NCBI RefSeq assembly: GCF_003664645.1 | Contig: NZ_RCHC01000019.1 | Coordinates: forward strand, 1-64,000 | Direction: 5' to 3' | Origin: Acinetobacter chengduensis | GTDB taxonomy: Bacteria; Pseudomonadota; Gammaproteobacteria; Pseudomonadales; Moraxellaceae | DNA length: 64,000 nt | Shown here: positions 27,138 through 34,452 of the stretch, in pieces | Position numbering within the stretch: position 1 is the first letter of the stretch | Layout: each line of letters opens with the position of its first letter | Position numbers and translations under genes: made by a program | Notes under the pieces: generated by a model | What the model was told of the DNA's origin: nothing | Database searches by the model: none | What the model saw: the letters and a program-made list of their open reading frames with translations, nothing else

Positions 27138-27796
27138 TGAGAGCCCCCCGCTTCTACTTGCTTAATCTGATCACGGCGCACCGTCAGGCGTTGCTTAAGG
27201 TCATCTCGCAGTGCTTTCTTGCTCAAGATATCCTTATCTAGCTGTTCAAGTGACTCGCGCAACTGGCGCGTTTTAGCAGGCACTGTCGTGGGAGCTGTTG
27301 CACCGTCTTTGCGTGGAATAACAACTTTTTCTTGGGTACGGCGTTTATCAAACGCAGCTTGATTGGCACGTACACGTGAAGCGATTTCTTCAATTGCTTT
27401 TGCAAATACCGCCGCCGGAGAGTTTCGATCTGACGCATTGCTTGCCAGACTGTATTTAGAGCCAGCTGTAGGTGCCATCACCTGAAATGCATCTGCTGAA
27501 AAGTGGAATAACTCATTTTTGAGCGGGATATCGCGATTATTCAGCTTCACACGCACAATATCGCCATCGGTACGTGCCACAAGCGTAATGGTCTGGCCAT
27601 TCTCTAAAACAAAATCCAGATCCTTTGTTGTTTCATCCGCAACTTTTTTCATCTTCCGCGGAATAAATGCAACAACCATCTGGCCGGTTGCCTTGGTCAT
27701 GCGCTGATTAAATTGCTTCACCAGTGGTGAGGCATCATTGATATTTACTAAATCAAAACTAGCCATTTTAGAGCTCTGTATATTAACTATAGGCAT
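27134..27796 (-). CDS. protein with a DarA-N-like segment and coiled coil (220 aa)
   Basis: Residues about 55-150 contain FVLENGQTITLVARTDGDIV, KLNNRDIP and AKAIEEIASRVRANQAAFDK. This parallels the DarA-type segment of the 1014-aa protein (SDGQSITIVYHNPD, KLN, LNKRD, AKRMLKIAEANSARFL). A Lys/Arg/Glu coiled coil makes up the last 60 residues. It opens the wedge operon behind its own late promoter. The homology is my reading by eye and needs a profile search. A virion-borne protein acting with the DarA-like protein is the working idea. Confidence 0.5.
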   Translation of the reverse strand: MPIVNIQSSKMASFDLVNINDASPLVKQFNQRMTKATGQMVVAFIPRKMKKVADETTKDLDFVLENGQTITLVARTDGDIVRVKLNNRDIPLKNELFHFSADAFQVMAPTAGSKYSLASNASDRNSPAAVFAKAIEEIASRVRANQAAFDKRRTQEKVVIPRKDGATAPTTVPAKTRQLRESLEQLDKDILSKKALRDDLKQRLTVRRDQIKQVEAGGSQ

Positions 27797-27823
27797 ATTT
27801 TGCTATTACCAATTTTTACAATT

Positions 27824-27837
27824 AATTATTGTTCCCA
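27824..27837 (-). promoter_or_regulatory. putative phage late promoter
   Basis: GGGAACAATAATTAATTG on the minus strand directly after a terminator; about 30 bases from the next ATG. Confidence 0.6.
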
Positions 27838-27838
27838 T

Positions 27839-27869
27839 AAAAAAAAGCCCGGATTAATCCGGGCTTTTT
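27839..27869 (-). terminator. intrinsic terminator of the sheath operon
   Basis: Perfect GCCCGGAT-TA-ATCCGGGC stem with T-runs on both sides. Confidence 0.88.
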
Positions 27870-27879
27870 CTAGGCTGTT

Positions 27880-28725
27880 TTATAGGCCGTTATTTTTCTT
27901 GTAAATGCCTTGGCGTTTACCAATCTGCAATGATTTCAAACGGCGCTTAATGGCGTTTGGTGAAACAGCTTTAGCACTTGCTTTACGCAATGCATTTTTC
28001 TGTTTAGCTGATAGCTTAACTTTCATAGATGTATTACCAATACGCTTATTCACAACAGTAACTTTACCAGCACGCACAGCTTTCACGCCGCGATATACAA
28101 GTGTTTGGCCACTCTTGGTTTTACGCACTTTGGTTTTACCCACTTGTGCGCTGTCATATTCGGCTACTTGGCCAGCTTCCATATCCAAGCCATCATCACC
28201 AAAGATAAAGGCAGTGATAAATTCGCCGCGCTCATCTTCTGCTGGCAGATTTGTGCTAATGATTTCAGCAATTTTTTCGATTGCTTCGTCTGCTTCATCT
28301 ACATTTTCGCCAAAAGCTTTTTCGATAGTGTCATCGTCAACACCTAAAGAAGACATAGCATCCGCCATGTTCGCCGCTTTGATTTGAAGCACTTGCTCAG
28401 TCAATTGATCATGTTCTTCACCGCCTTCACCAGCACCGCCTAAAAGGTAAGCGTCCAGACGGTCAGATGGAAGTTCAGAATCATCTAAATCATCTGTCAA
28501 AACGTCATCAGCAAGTTGCAAAACGCCGTATAACGCACTACGGCGCAAGGCTAAAATTTCGCTTTCCAAAGCTTTGTCGTCTAACTGCATAATGTCTTCA
28601 GCCATATCGCCTGCAGCACTGTCAAAATGATTTACAGTTTGTTTAGCAGCTTGAGCGGCCGCTTGGTTTTTGGCCTTTTCACGGCGCATTTGTGTAATAA
28701 AGCTAAAGTCTAGTGCTTGGTTCAT
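27880..28725 (-). CDS. acidic-basic virion protein after the sheath gene (281 aa)
   Basis: The N-terminal two thirds are helical and strongly acidic (DDDLDDSELPSDRLD-type runs). The last 90 residues are Lys/Arg-rich (KVRKTKSGQTLVYRGVKAVR, then KQKNALRKASAKAV). Such a two-pole protein may bind DNA and act inside the head, or be a scaffold. It follows the sheath gene by 16 bases and ends at a strong terminator. No family recognised. Confidence 0.6.
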   Translation of the reverse strand: MNQALDFSFITQMRREKAKNQAAAQAAKQTVNHFDSAAGDMAEDIMQLDDKALESEILALRRSALYGVLQLADDVLTDDLDDSELPSDRLDAYLLGGAGEGGEEHDQLTEQVLQIKAANMADAMSSLGVDDDTIEKAFGENVDEADEAIEKIAEIISTNLPAEDERGEFITAFIFGDDGLDMEAGQVAEYDSAQVGKTKVRKTKSGQTLVYRGVKAVRAGKVTVVNKRIGNTSMKVKLSAKQKNALRKASAKAVSPNAIKRRLKSLQIGKRQGIYKKNNGL

Positions 28726-28741
28726 TTCCCAATTCCTTCAA

Positions 28742-30076
28742 TTATTTGTGTACGCTGGTATCTAAATAGGCAGCACGAACGGCGCCTTCAGGTCGATAAC
28801 CGCACTTCAAATCAACCGCATCGTGTGGTCGATCTTGGCGTGAGGTAATCGAAATAACGTATTTACCGCCCAGTTCGCTTGAGTCCACAAGCAGGCCTGC
28901 TGTTTCACTTGCACACTGTTCTAAAAACGATTGGCATTCGCGCAAAGCATCGCTAATAAAATCAGATTTACCTTTGAGTAAATGGCGTTTACAGATATTG
29001 ATAAGACGATTATCAATAAACATGGAGATTTCAGCAGAACTGGTTAGGCTTAAAACGCTTGTTTTACTGTCGTATTGGGTTAAACAATCCGAAAGAACAT
29101 AGCGAGTTCCAGTGTCATAAACTTCTTTACGCACCACGTTAATTTTTGCTTCGGCCAACTTGGCAATCACGTCTTCATTGAACTTAACGTCATTACGCAT
29201 CTGCATACCTGCCCAGCGCATTGGAAAGTCATAGCCGGCAACTGGTGTCTTCAGTGGCGGAATGCCTTGTGCATTGGTTTTTGCATTGCGTAGCAACGTA
29301 TAGCCCATGATCGTACCCAGTGCATAACGCGGTACTTTTTTGCCGTAAATTGATGTGCTGTTGTTAGGGCGTGCCAATACGGCGCACACGATAATTTCTA
29401 CACGGTGGCTATAAGCACTCAATTCTTCAGCAATAAGTACCATTTGATCCGGGGTTAATGTTGGATCTAGTTCAACTTTCAGCGGAATATTCAGCTTTTC
29501 GCTGGCGCGTAGCATGACTAAGAACAACGGCAAGTTGTCACTAAAGAACATGGCTAAGTAGTTCGGGCGTTCCTCCGCCTCCACAAGCGCATCAAATAAA
29601 TCATCATCTGATAGCGCTACTTTGTCCGTATCTTCGGCCATTGAATCCATATAGACATTACGGCCAAGGGTATTGCGGGCGTTAAATGCTTCAGAGTCTG
29701 AAACGTAGTCTGAAAAATTGTCATTTCCGAACAATTCAAACGATTCAAATTGCTCTGTCGCATGTGCAACACTCACAATGCTTGCAAAATCTTCAAGATT
29801 TTCGCTCATTGAGCCTTGAATTTTTAACACTTCATCGCCGTGATACGTATCAACAAAGCGCAAAGTCAATGAGGTGTTTTCTTGATATAAATCAGCATCT
29901 TTTTGTTGAATCTTGTATTCAAGACTTACGTTTTCGTCCATTTTTGAATGGAGAGAAAAAACAACAAACCAGACATAAGGCATGCTTTTTAAGCTTGATA
30001 CAGCAGCTTCAATATGATCTGACGGTACAAAGTTAACCATGTCATAGCCGTCAACTAAACCTGCGATATAAGGCAT
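28742..30076 (-). CDS. contractile tail sheath protein
   Basis: 444 aa. The C-terminal third carries the conserved sheath core: PVAGYDFPMRWAGMQMRNDV, LAEAKINVVRKEVYDTGTRY, then IDNRLINICKRHLLKG. The first residues MPYIAGLVDGYDMVNFV and the variable middle domain are also typical. It is shorter than P1 gp22 or T4 gp18. The sheath contracts to drive the tube. It lies downstream of the capsid gene in one operon. Confidence 0.82.
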   Translation of the reverse strand: MPYIAGLVDGYDMVNFVPSDHIEAAVSSLKSMPYVWFVVFSLHSKMDENVSLEYKIQQKDADLYQENTSLTLRFVDTYHGDEVLKIQGSMSENLEDFASIVSVAHATEQFESFELFGNDNFSDYVSDSEAFNARNTLGRNVYMDSMAEDTDKVALSDDDLFDALVEAEERPNYLAMFFSDNLPLFLVMLRASEKLNIPLKVELDPTLTPDQMVLIAEELSAYSHRVEIIVCAVLARPNNSTSIYGKKVPRYALGTIMGYTLLRNAKTNAQGIPPLKTPVAGYDFPMRWAGMQMRNDVKFNEDVIAKLAEAKINVVRKEVYDTGTRYVLSDCLTQYDSKTSVLSLTSSAEISMFIDNRLINICKRHLLKGKSDFISDALRECQSFLEQCASETAGLLVDSSELGGKYVISITSRQDRPHDAVDLKCGYRPEGAVRAAYLDTSVHK

Positions 30077-30078
30077 TG

Positions 30079-30621
30079 TTACACCCCTTCAAATTCGTAA
30101 CGGCTATTTTTGTTTAGCTCATTTAATTGCTGAAGCTTATTGATAACAGCTAAACGCTGGCGCGGATTTTTACACTTAACAATCACTGTCTCACCCGCTG
30201 GCAAATCAGTTTTTGTATAAGTTTCATAAGTGCGTGGCCCATTGTTTTTGATTGATACGCTTAACGGATCAACCGGAGCAATAGGCGCTTCAGCAGGTGC
30301 TGTTTCAGTAGCAGGCACTTCAGCAGGTGCTTCAGCAGGTGCTGTTTCAGTAGCAGGCACTTCAGCAGGTGCTTCAGCAGGTGCTGTTTCAGTAGCAGGT
30401 GCTTCAGCAGGTGCTTCAGCAGGTGCTGTTTCAGTAGCAGGCACTTCAGCAGGTGCTGTTTCAGTAGCAGGTGCTTCAGCAGGTGCTGTTTCAGTAGCAG
30501 GTGCTTCAGCAGGTGCTGTTTCAGTAGCAGGCACTTCAGCAGGTGCTGTTTCAGTAGCAGGTGCTTCAGCAGGTGCTTTAGTTGCTTTAGTGGTTTTGGT
30601 TGCTTTGGTTGTAGTAGTCAT
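30079..30621 (-). CDS. Ala/Pro/Glu/Thr repeat protein between capsid and sheath genes
   Basis: 180 aa. A Lys/Thr-rich start (TTTTKATKTTKATK) leads into about twelve repeats of TETAPAE(V/A)PA units. A compact C-terminal domain follows (about 60 aa, PRTYETYTKTDLPAGETVIV), which resembles small phage capsid-accessory or sheath-associated domains. The repeat probably forms an extended arm or linker on the virion. AAGGGAAA serves as ribosome site. Copy number is likely to vary between relatives. Confidence 0.65.
   Translation of the reverse strand: MTTTTKATKTTKATKAPAEAPATETAPAEVPATETAPAEAPATETAPAEAPATETAPAEVPATETAPAEAPAEAPATETAPAEAPAEVPATETAPAEAPAEVPATETAPAEAPIAPVDPLSVSIKNNGPRTYETYTKTDLPAGETVIVKCKNPRQRLAVINKLQQLNELNKNSRYEFEGV
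30288..30570. repeat. tandem minisatellite in the Ala/Pro repeat gene
   Basis: Units of about 27-30 bases built from GGTGCTTCAGCA and GGTGCTGTTTCAGTAGCAGG, about nine to ten copies with near-identical sequence. Confidence 0.9.
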
Positions 30622-30650
30622 TTTGCTAATTTCCCTTAATTGGTCCAGGT

Positions 30651-30683
30651 AAAAGAAAAAAGCGCGTCCCGAAAGACGCGCAT
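30651..30683 (-). terminator. terminator directly after the major capsid gene
   Basis: GCGCGTC-CCGAAA-GACGCGC stem followed on the minus strand by TTTTTTCTTTT. No late promoter lies between it and the next gene, so it must be leaky; it may set a high capsid-to-sheath ratio. Confidence 0.85.
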
Positions 30684-30687
30684 TTAA

Positions 30688-32490
30688 TTACGCGCCAGTA
30701 ATAGAAACAGGCAAGTTAACTACTTGAATAACCACACACTGATCACAGAAACGATCAAGCGGGTTTAAATCAGCCGCGCCAGTCGCTTCAATCGTTACAC
30801 CTTGAACAAAGTCTTGAGTGTTAGATTCGCGAACGGTGAACGGAACTGTTGGGAAGCCAACGAAAGGATTTCGTACAGGATCACCAGAACGGCCAACAAG
30901 CATGATTTCAGCACCGCTGTTGCTTTCAGTAAGCAATTGCGCATCTTCAGGAACGTGGTAAACGTTAATGTTGTTGCCGATTTGGCCAATACGCGTGATT
31001 TGGTTAGGAGAACCAACTGCGCTTGATAATTTTTTATAATGTGTATCGTCTGCAAGGTTGTCAAACAACACAGACATTTTATCTGTCACATACAAATCGT
31101 GGCCAGACGGTACGATATCAAGCAGTTTATTAATGTTTACTTTGCCCATGCTGATAGACACAAGTAATTCACGCGCTTGTTCTGACGTGTTATTAAACGC
31201 TGGGGTTTCTGTAGCACCGCGATGCAAGTCCGCCGTAAATACGCGACCAAAACCAATGGCACGCTTTTTAAGACGGCGCAATAAGCGAACGTTTTGTTCA
31301 AGAAGGAATTTTGACGAAATAACTGCGGTTACGGCGCCACGAATATCAAGACCAAGTTCGCGTTGTACTTGGTAAATTGAGCTTGTAGTCGCACGGTAAC
31401 GACCGCGCATTGGATATGCATACACATCACGCGCAACAAGATCTACATCGACCGAAGGCGCAAGTAGGATCTGTTTTTCGCCATTTGCTTCAGTACGTTC
31501 AAAATCTGCAATAAGTTCCGCAGTTACCACTGCACCCGCTGGCAATTCTTCTTTAAAGCTTACCTGCACAGTGTTAGCGCTTAAGTCTGCAATACCAGAA
31601 ACAACAGCAACTTCCACGCCTGCAACAACTAAATGATGATTACGCTTTGGAATAATTGCAGAAGGGCCAGTGAACTTAGCATGATCACGTGTAGCGTCAT
31701 CACCAACAGTTACGCCGTTCACAAGGATGCGCACACGGCCACCCATAAACGGAAGTGCTGGTGCATTTGGATCTGGTTGATCAAGCGTGCCATTTGCATA
31801 AGTGACAGTAGGAGACAGCGTGTAGCTCTTAGCATCCGCCGTATCTTGAGTCATTACAAACTCAAAAATAGGGTCGAAATACTGAAGTGAAGCACCTTTA
31901 CCGTCAATGTATTCACCAGCTTTCACTGCACCAAACGAGTTTTTAGCAATGTTACGGCCATAAACAACCGGCACTTGGTTAGAGCCGTTTGCGTTTGGTA
32001 AATAAGCAATGATTGGAATTGACGTAGCAATACGGCTAGAGATAGCAACGATTGCAGCTGCAGGAATAACAGAGTGAGATTCCATACCACTGGAATTAAG
32101 CTGGGTACCATTTACAGTGCTGTCATAGCCATCAACAGACTTCAGCGCGATAAGGCCATCAGCCAATGCTGTTGCTACCATGTCTGCACGTGGCATTTCA
32201 CCGCCATGCACTGCTTGATAGCTACGAATACCGCTATCGATAGCACCTAGAATGTAAGCTTTATTTTCTGGGCCAGCACTGTCAAAAATGTCACGTAACA
32301 CTTTTGGAATTGCTTCATCAAGGTTGTTGTCTGCTTCTGCATCAGCCACACAGCTGTCATAAGCAGCAACAACACTAGCACCATTACTACCTTCACGCTT
32401 TTTGGCATAATTGCGCATCCAATTGACAGTTGCGTTAATTTCACGCTGCGCTGTTTCATGGTATGTTTGTTGCTCTTGTGTTAAAGCCAT
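30688..32490 (-). CDS. major capsid protein
   Basis: 600 aa, first gene after a late promoter and followed at once by a terminator, the usual arrangement for the most abundant virion protein. An N-terminal helical segment (about 120 aa) may be a scaffold-like delta domain. It is followed by an inserted beta domain (NHHLVVAGVEVAVVSGIADL) and an HK97-like axial end (TDKMSVLFDNLADDTHYKKL, then GNNINVYHVPEDAQLL and IMLVGRSGDPVRNPFVGFPT). The call is by context and fold pattern rather than a signature motif. Confidence 0.8.
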   Translation of the reverse strand: MALTQEQQTYHETAQREINATVNWMRNYAKKREGSNGASVVAAYDSCVADAEADNNLDEAIPKVLRDIFDSAGPENKAYILGAIDSGIRSYQAVHGGEMPRADMVATALADGLIALKSVDGYDSTVNGTQLNSSGMESHSVIPAAAIVAISSRIATSIPIIAYLPNANGSNQVPVVYGRNIAKNSFGAVKAGEYIDGKGASLQYFDPIFEFVMTQDTADAKSYTLSPTVTYANGTLDQPDPNAPALPFMGGRVRILVNGVTVGDDATRDHAKFTGPSAIIPKRNHHLVVAGVEVAVVSGIADLSANTVQVSFKEELPAGAVVTAELIADFERTEANGEKQILLAPSVDVDLVARDVYAYPMRGRYRATTSSIYQVQRELGLDIRGAVTAVISSKFLLEQNVRLLRRLKKRAIGFGRVFTADLHRGATETPAFNNTSEQARELLVSISMGKVNINKLLDIVPSGHDLYVTDKMSVLFDNLADDTHYKKLSSAVGSPNQITRIGQIGNNINVYHVPEDAQLLTESNSGAEIMLVGRSGDPVRNPFVGFPTVPFTVRESNTQDFVQGVTIEATGAADLNPLDRFCDQCVVIQVVNLPVSITGA

Positions 32491-32558
32491 TTAAATAACC
32501 TCATTTGCCTTTAGGGCGTTGGAAATGCGGTTATTTTGAAATGGCTGTAAAGTGCTAA

Positions 32559-32572
32559 ATTTTTTTGTTCCC
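32559..32572 (-). promoter_or_regulatory. putative late promoter of the capsid gene
   Basis: GGGAACAAAAAAATTTAGC on the minus strand; about 70 bases to the capsid ATG. Confidence 0.65.
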
Positions 32573-32590
32573 AGTTTTGGAAATACAAAA

Positions 32591-33139
32591 TTAATTTACT
32601 GGACGTTGCTCGAATGTTGCTAAATAAGACAGATCATCACGTTTATTAAGAAGATATTTAACCCCAAAATCCCCTACGATTGTTTGGCCTTGTGAGCCTA
32701 CATTCTCCACCCAGACGGCAAAATCGCTACTTAGCATCAAGCAAAATATATCGCCACTTTCCGGCGTCCAGTTCGCCGTATTTTCATATTGCTTAAAAAG
32801 CTCCACATCCTCGACAAAGGGTTCAATTTGAGCCATAAATGAGGCGTCTGCCCCATCTACAGAAATAAGCCCCTTATTAATCGCCGCGCCCGTGAACTGA
32901 TCCAGCAAAACCATGGCTAGGCCCTTTTGCTCATAATCAAAAGCGTGCTCATCTTCTTCGGTCATCACCCCCAGCCCGCTCCAAACGTCATCCTGTCGAT
33001 TACCCTTATCTGTATCTATTAGCACTTTAGAAAATACGATTGCAGGGATTGACGCCGTAGACGTTAAAACCATCTGTCGAGCCATACGGCGCCGACCATT
33101 GAGCACACTATTGGCAATTGGATTAATACTTTCTTTCAC
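32591..33139 (-). CDS. head or neck protein (182 aa)
   Basis: Last gene of the operon begun by the Ig-like adhesin; overlaps the SWIM-containing gene by 17 bases. Mixed alpha/beta with EDVELFKQYENTANWTPESG and a C-terminal LLNKRDDLSYLATFEQRP. No family recognised. The place before the capsid gene suggests head completion or connector. Confidence 0.6.
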   Translation of the reverse strand: MKESINPIANSVLNGRRRMARQMVLTSTASIPAIVFSKVLIDTDKGNRQDDVWSGLGVMTEEDEHAFDYEQKGLAMVLLDQFTGAAINKGLISVDGADASFMAQIEPFVEDVELFKQYENTANWTPESGDIFCLMLSSDFAVWVENVGSQGQTIVGDFGVKYLLNKRDDLSYLATFEQRPVN

Positions 33140-34166
33140 GCTCTACCCTCATATAAAAATCATAATCTGCTTTATCAATTAGCCCTGAATTAAAGTTAGC
33201 GGTTAGACGTGCTATACGGCGCTCTTTATTGTCTAGCTTGGCTTGTTTGGCCATAACCTGCTTTGTTTGCTTTTCAACTCTGGTGGCAATTTTCTTCGCT
33301 TCAGTGTTTAAACGCGGTGTGATCTTATGGCTTGCCTTGCCTTGCAATGCCGCCTGATCATCAATCATTTTTGCCAGCTGTTTCGGGCTGGATGAATACA
33401 TACGGCCGTATGTTTTAGCCCGATCTTTATCTATGGCCATCTTTAAATACTGTTGGCCAAGTGCCGAACGGCAATACTGGGCTACACGCAAAATATGCTT
33501 GCATGCGATGCCAGTTAAATCGGGGTTTTTTTCTTTCGGAAATCCTGTCTCACGGCGCCCATGCACATAGTTTCCTAGCGTTGCAATATAACGATACCAA
33601 TAGCGAAAACGTCCACAATCGCACTCGATACGCACTTTACCGTTTGACAAGCGATTTTTAATCGTACTAGCCCGCTCTTTGACTGGCTGTAATACCACGC
33701 TGTCATAGGCCATAAATTCAATATTAACCACGTGAAATGGATCTTTTGAACGCGGGCCAGAATTAGTTAAAAACGTCACGGTACCAGCACGGCGAAATTT
33801 CGGTGCTACGCTTAAAATCTCCCGGTTAGCCCGGTCAATATCATCTTGACGCGACAGACTAATCACTTGCGGAATTGTGATACCGCCCTTGTATAGCGTG
33901 CCTATTGTTTCAATGTTGCTACCGAAGGCCTCTAAATCCTGTAATGTGATATTGCGTAGCTCTAACCCGCCAAGGGTTGTCTTCAGCATCCGCTTAAAAT
34001 CATATTCCCCATCGATATCATTTGGACGCAAAAATACGGGCTTGAACTTATCGTTATGTTCGGCGGCTTTACGGCCCGTACTATCATCTTTAAGGGCCTG
34101 TCGCGCTTGTTTCGCTACATTGGCCTCCATTACCTTTCTGCGCCAATCGTCTGGACTAAATGTCAT
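33123..34166 (-). CDS. structural-operon protein with a SWIM-like zinc site (347 aa)
   Basis: Residues about 181-224 contain ECDCGRFRYW followed some 35 residues later by GIACKHILRV, a CxC...CxH arrangement as in SWIM zinc fingers. Both flanks are rich in basic residues, and the C-terminus is a Lys/Arg/Glu coiled coil (KKIATRVEKQTKQVMAKQAK). The N-terminal part (FKRMLKTTLGGLELRNITL) is unassigned. SWIM domains usually bind DNA or protein. It may be the head-tail joining or packaging partner; function unproven. Confidence 0.65.
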   Translation of the reverse strand: MTFSPDDWRRKVMEANVAKQARQALKDDSTGRKAAEHNDKFKPVFLRPNDIDGEYDFKRMLKTTLGGLELRNITLQDLEAFGSNIETIGTLYKGGITIPQVISLSRQDDIDRANREILSVAPKFRRAGTVTFLTNSGPRSKDPFHVVNIEFMAYDSVVLQPVKERASTIKNRLSNGKVRIECDCGRFRYWYRYIATLGNYVHGRRETGFPKEKNPDLTGIACKHILRVAQYCRSALGQQYLKMAIDKDRAKTYGRMYSSSPKQLAKMIDDQAALQGKASHKITPRLNTEAKKIATRVEKQTKQVMAKQAKLDNKERRIARLTANFNSGLIDKADYDFYMRVERERKY

Positions 34167-34441
34167 GAATCTACTCCATGCTTTTGTCGCAAAGCCAAAA
34201 TATCGCGCAATGTAGGGAAATAATATGCCCGGACTGGGATCAACTCATGCGCATAAGAAATGCCACAAGCCACTTTGACCTCAGTTACATACATACGCGA
34301 CTTATACAGACGGTAGCTAATCAGTGAAGGGTCGTGAACTTCATCATCTTGAACTTGGTAAAAGCGCAAATCATGCGCTTTACCACGGCGCTGCGCCCGC
34401 TCAATGAGCTGGCGCAGTGCAATTTGATATTCATTTAGCAT
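34163..34441 (-). CDS. small late protein (92 aa)
   Basis: The start chosen is the ATG at 34441 (MLNEYQIALRQL), with GGGG upstream. Helical start, then a beta-rich LISYRLYKSRMYVTEVKVAC. Overlaps the next gene by four bases. Possible head-tail joining protein; not recognised. Confidence 0.6.
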   Translation of the reverse strand: MLNEYQIALRQLIERAQRRGKAHDLRFYQVQDDEVHDPSLISYRLYKSRMYVTEVKVACGISYAHELIPVRAYYFPTLRDILALRQKHGVDS

Positions 34442-34452
34442 AAGCACCCCGC

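Noticed and set aside
30288..30570. Regular repeats considered as a CRISPR array
   Set aside because: Units are contiguous, in frame and without unique spacers. The same applies to the 18-bp array at 21661-21806.
30230..30652. Plus-strand Ala/Gly/Ser/Val repeat frame opposite the Ala/Pro repeat gene
   Set aside because: Mirror of the minus-strand minisatellite; no start signal and no neighbours on that strand.
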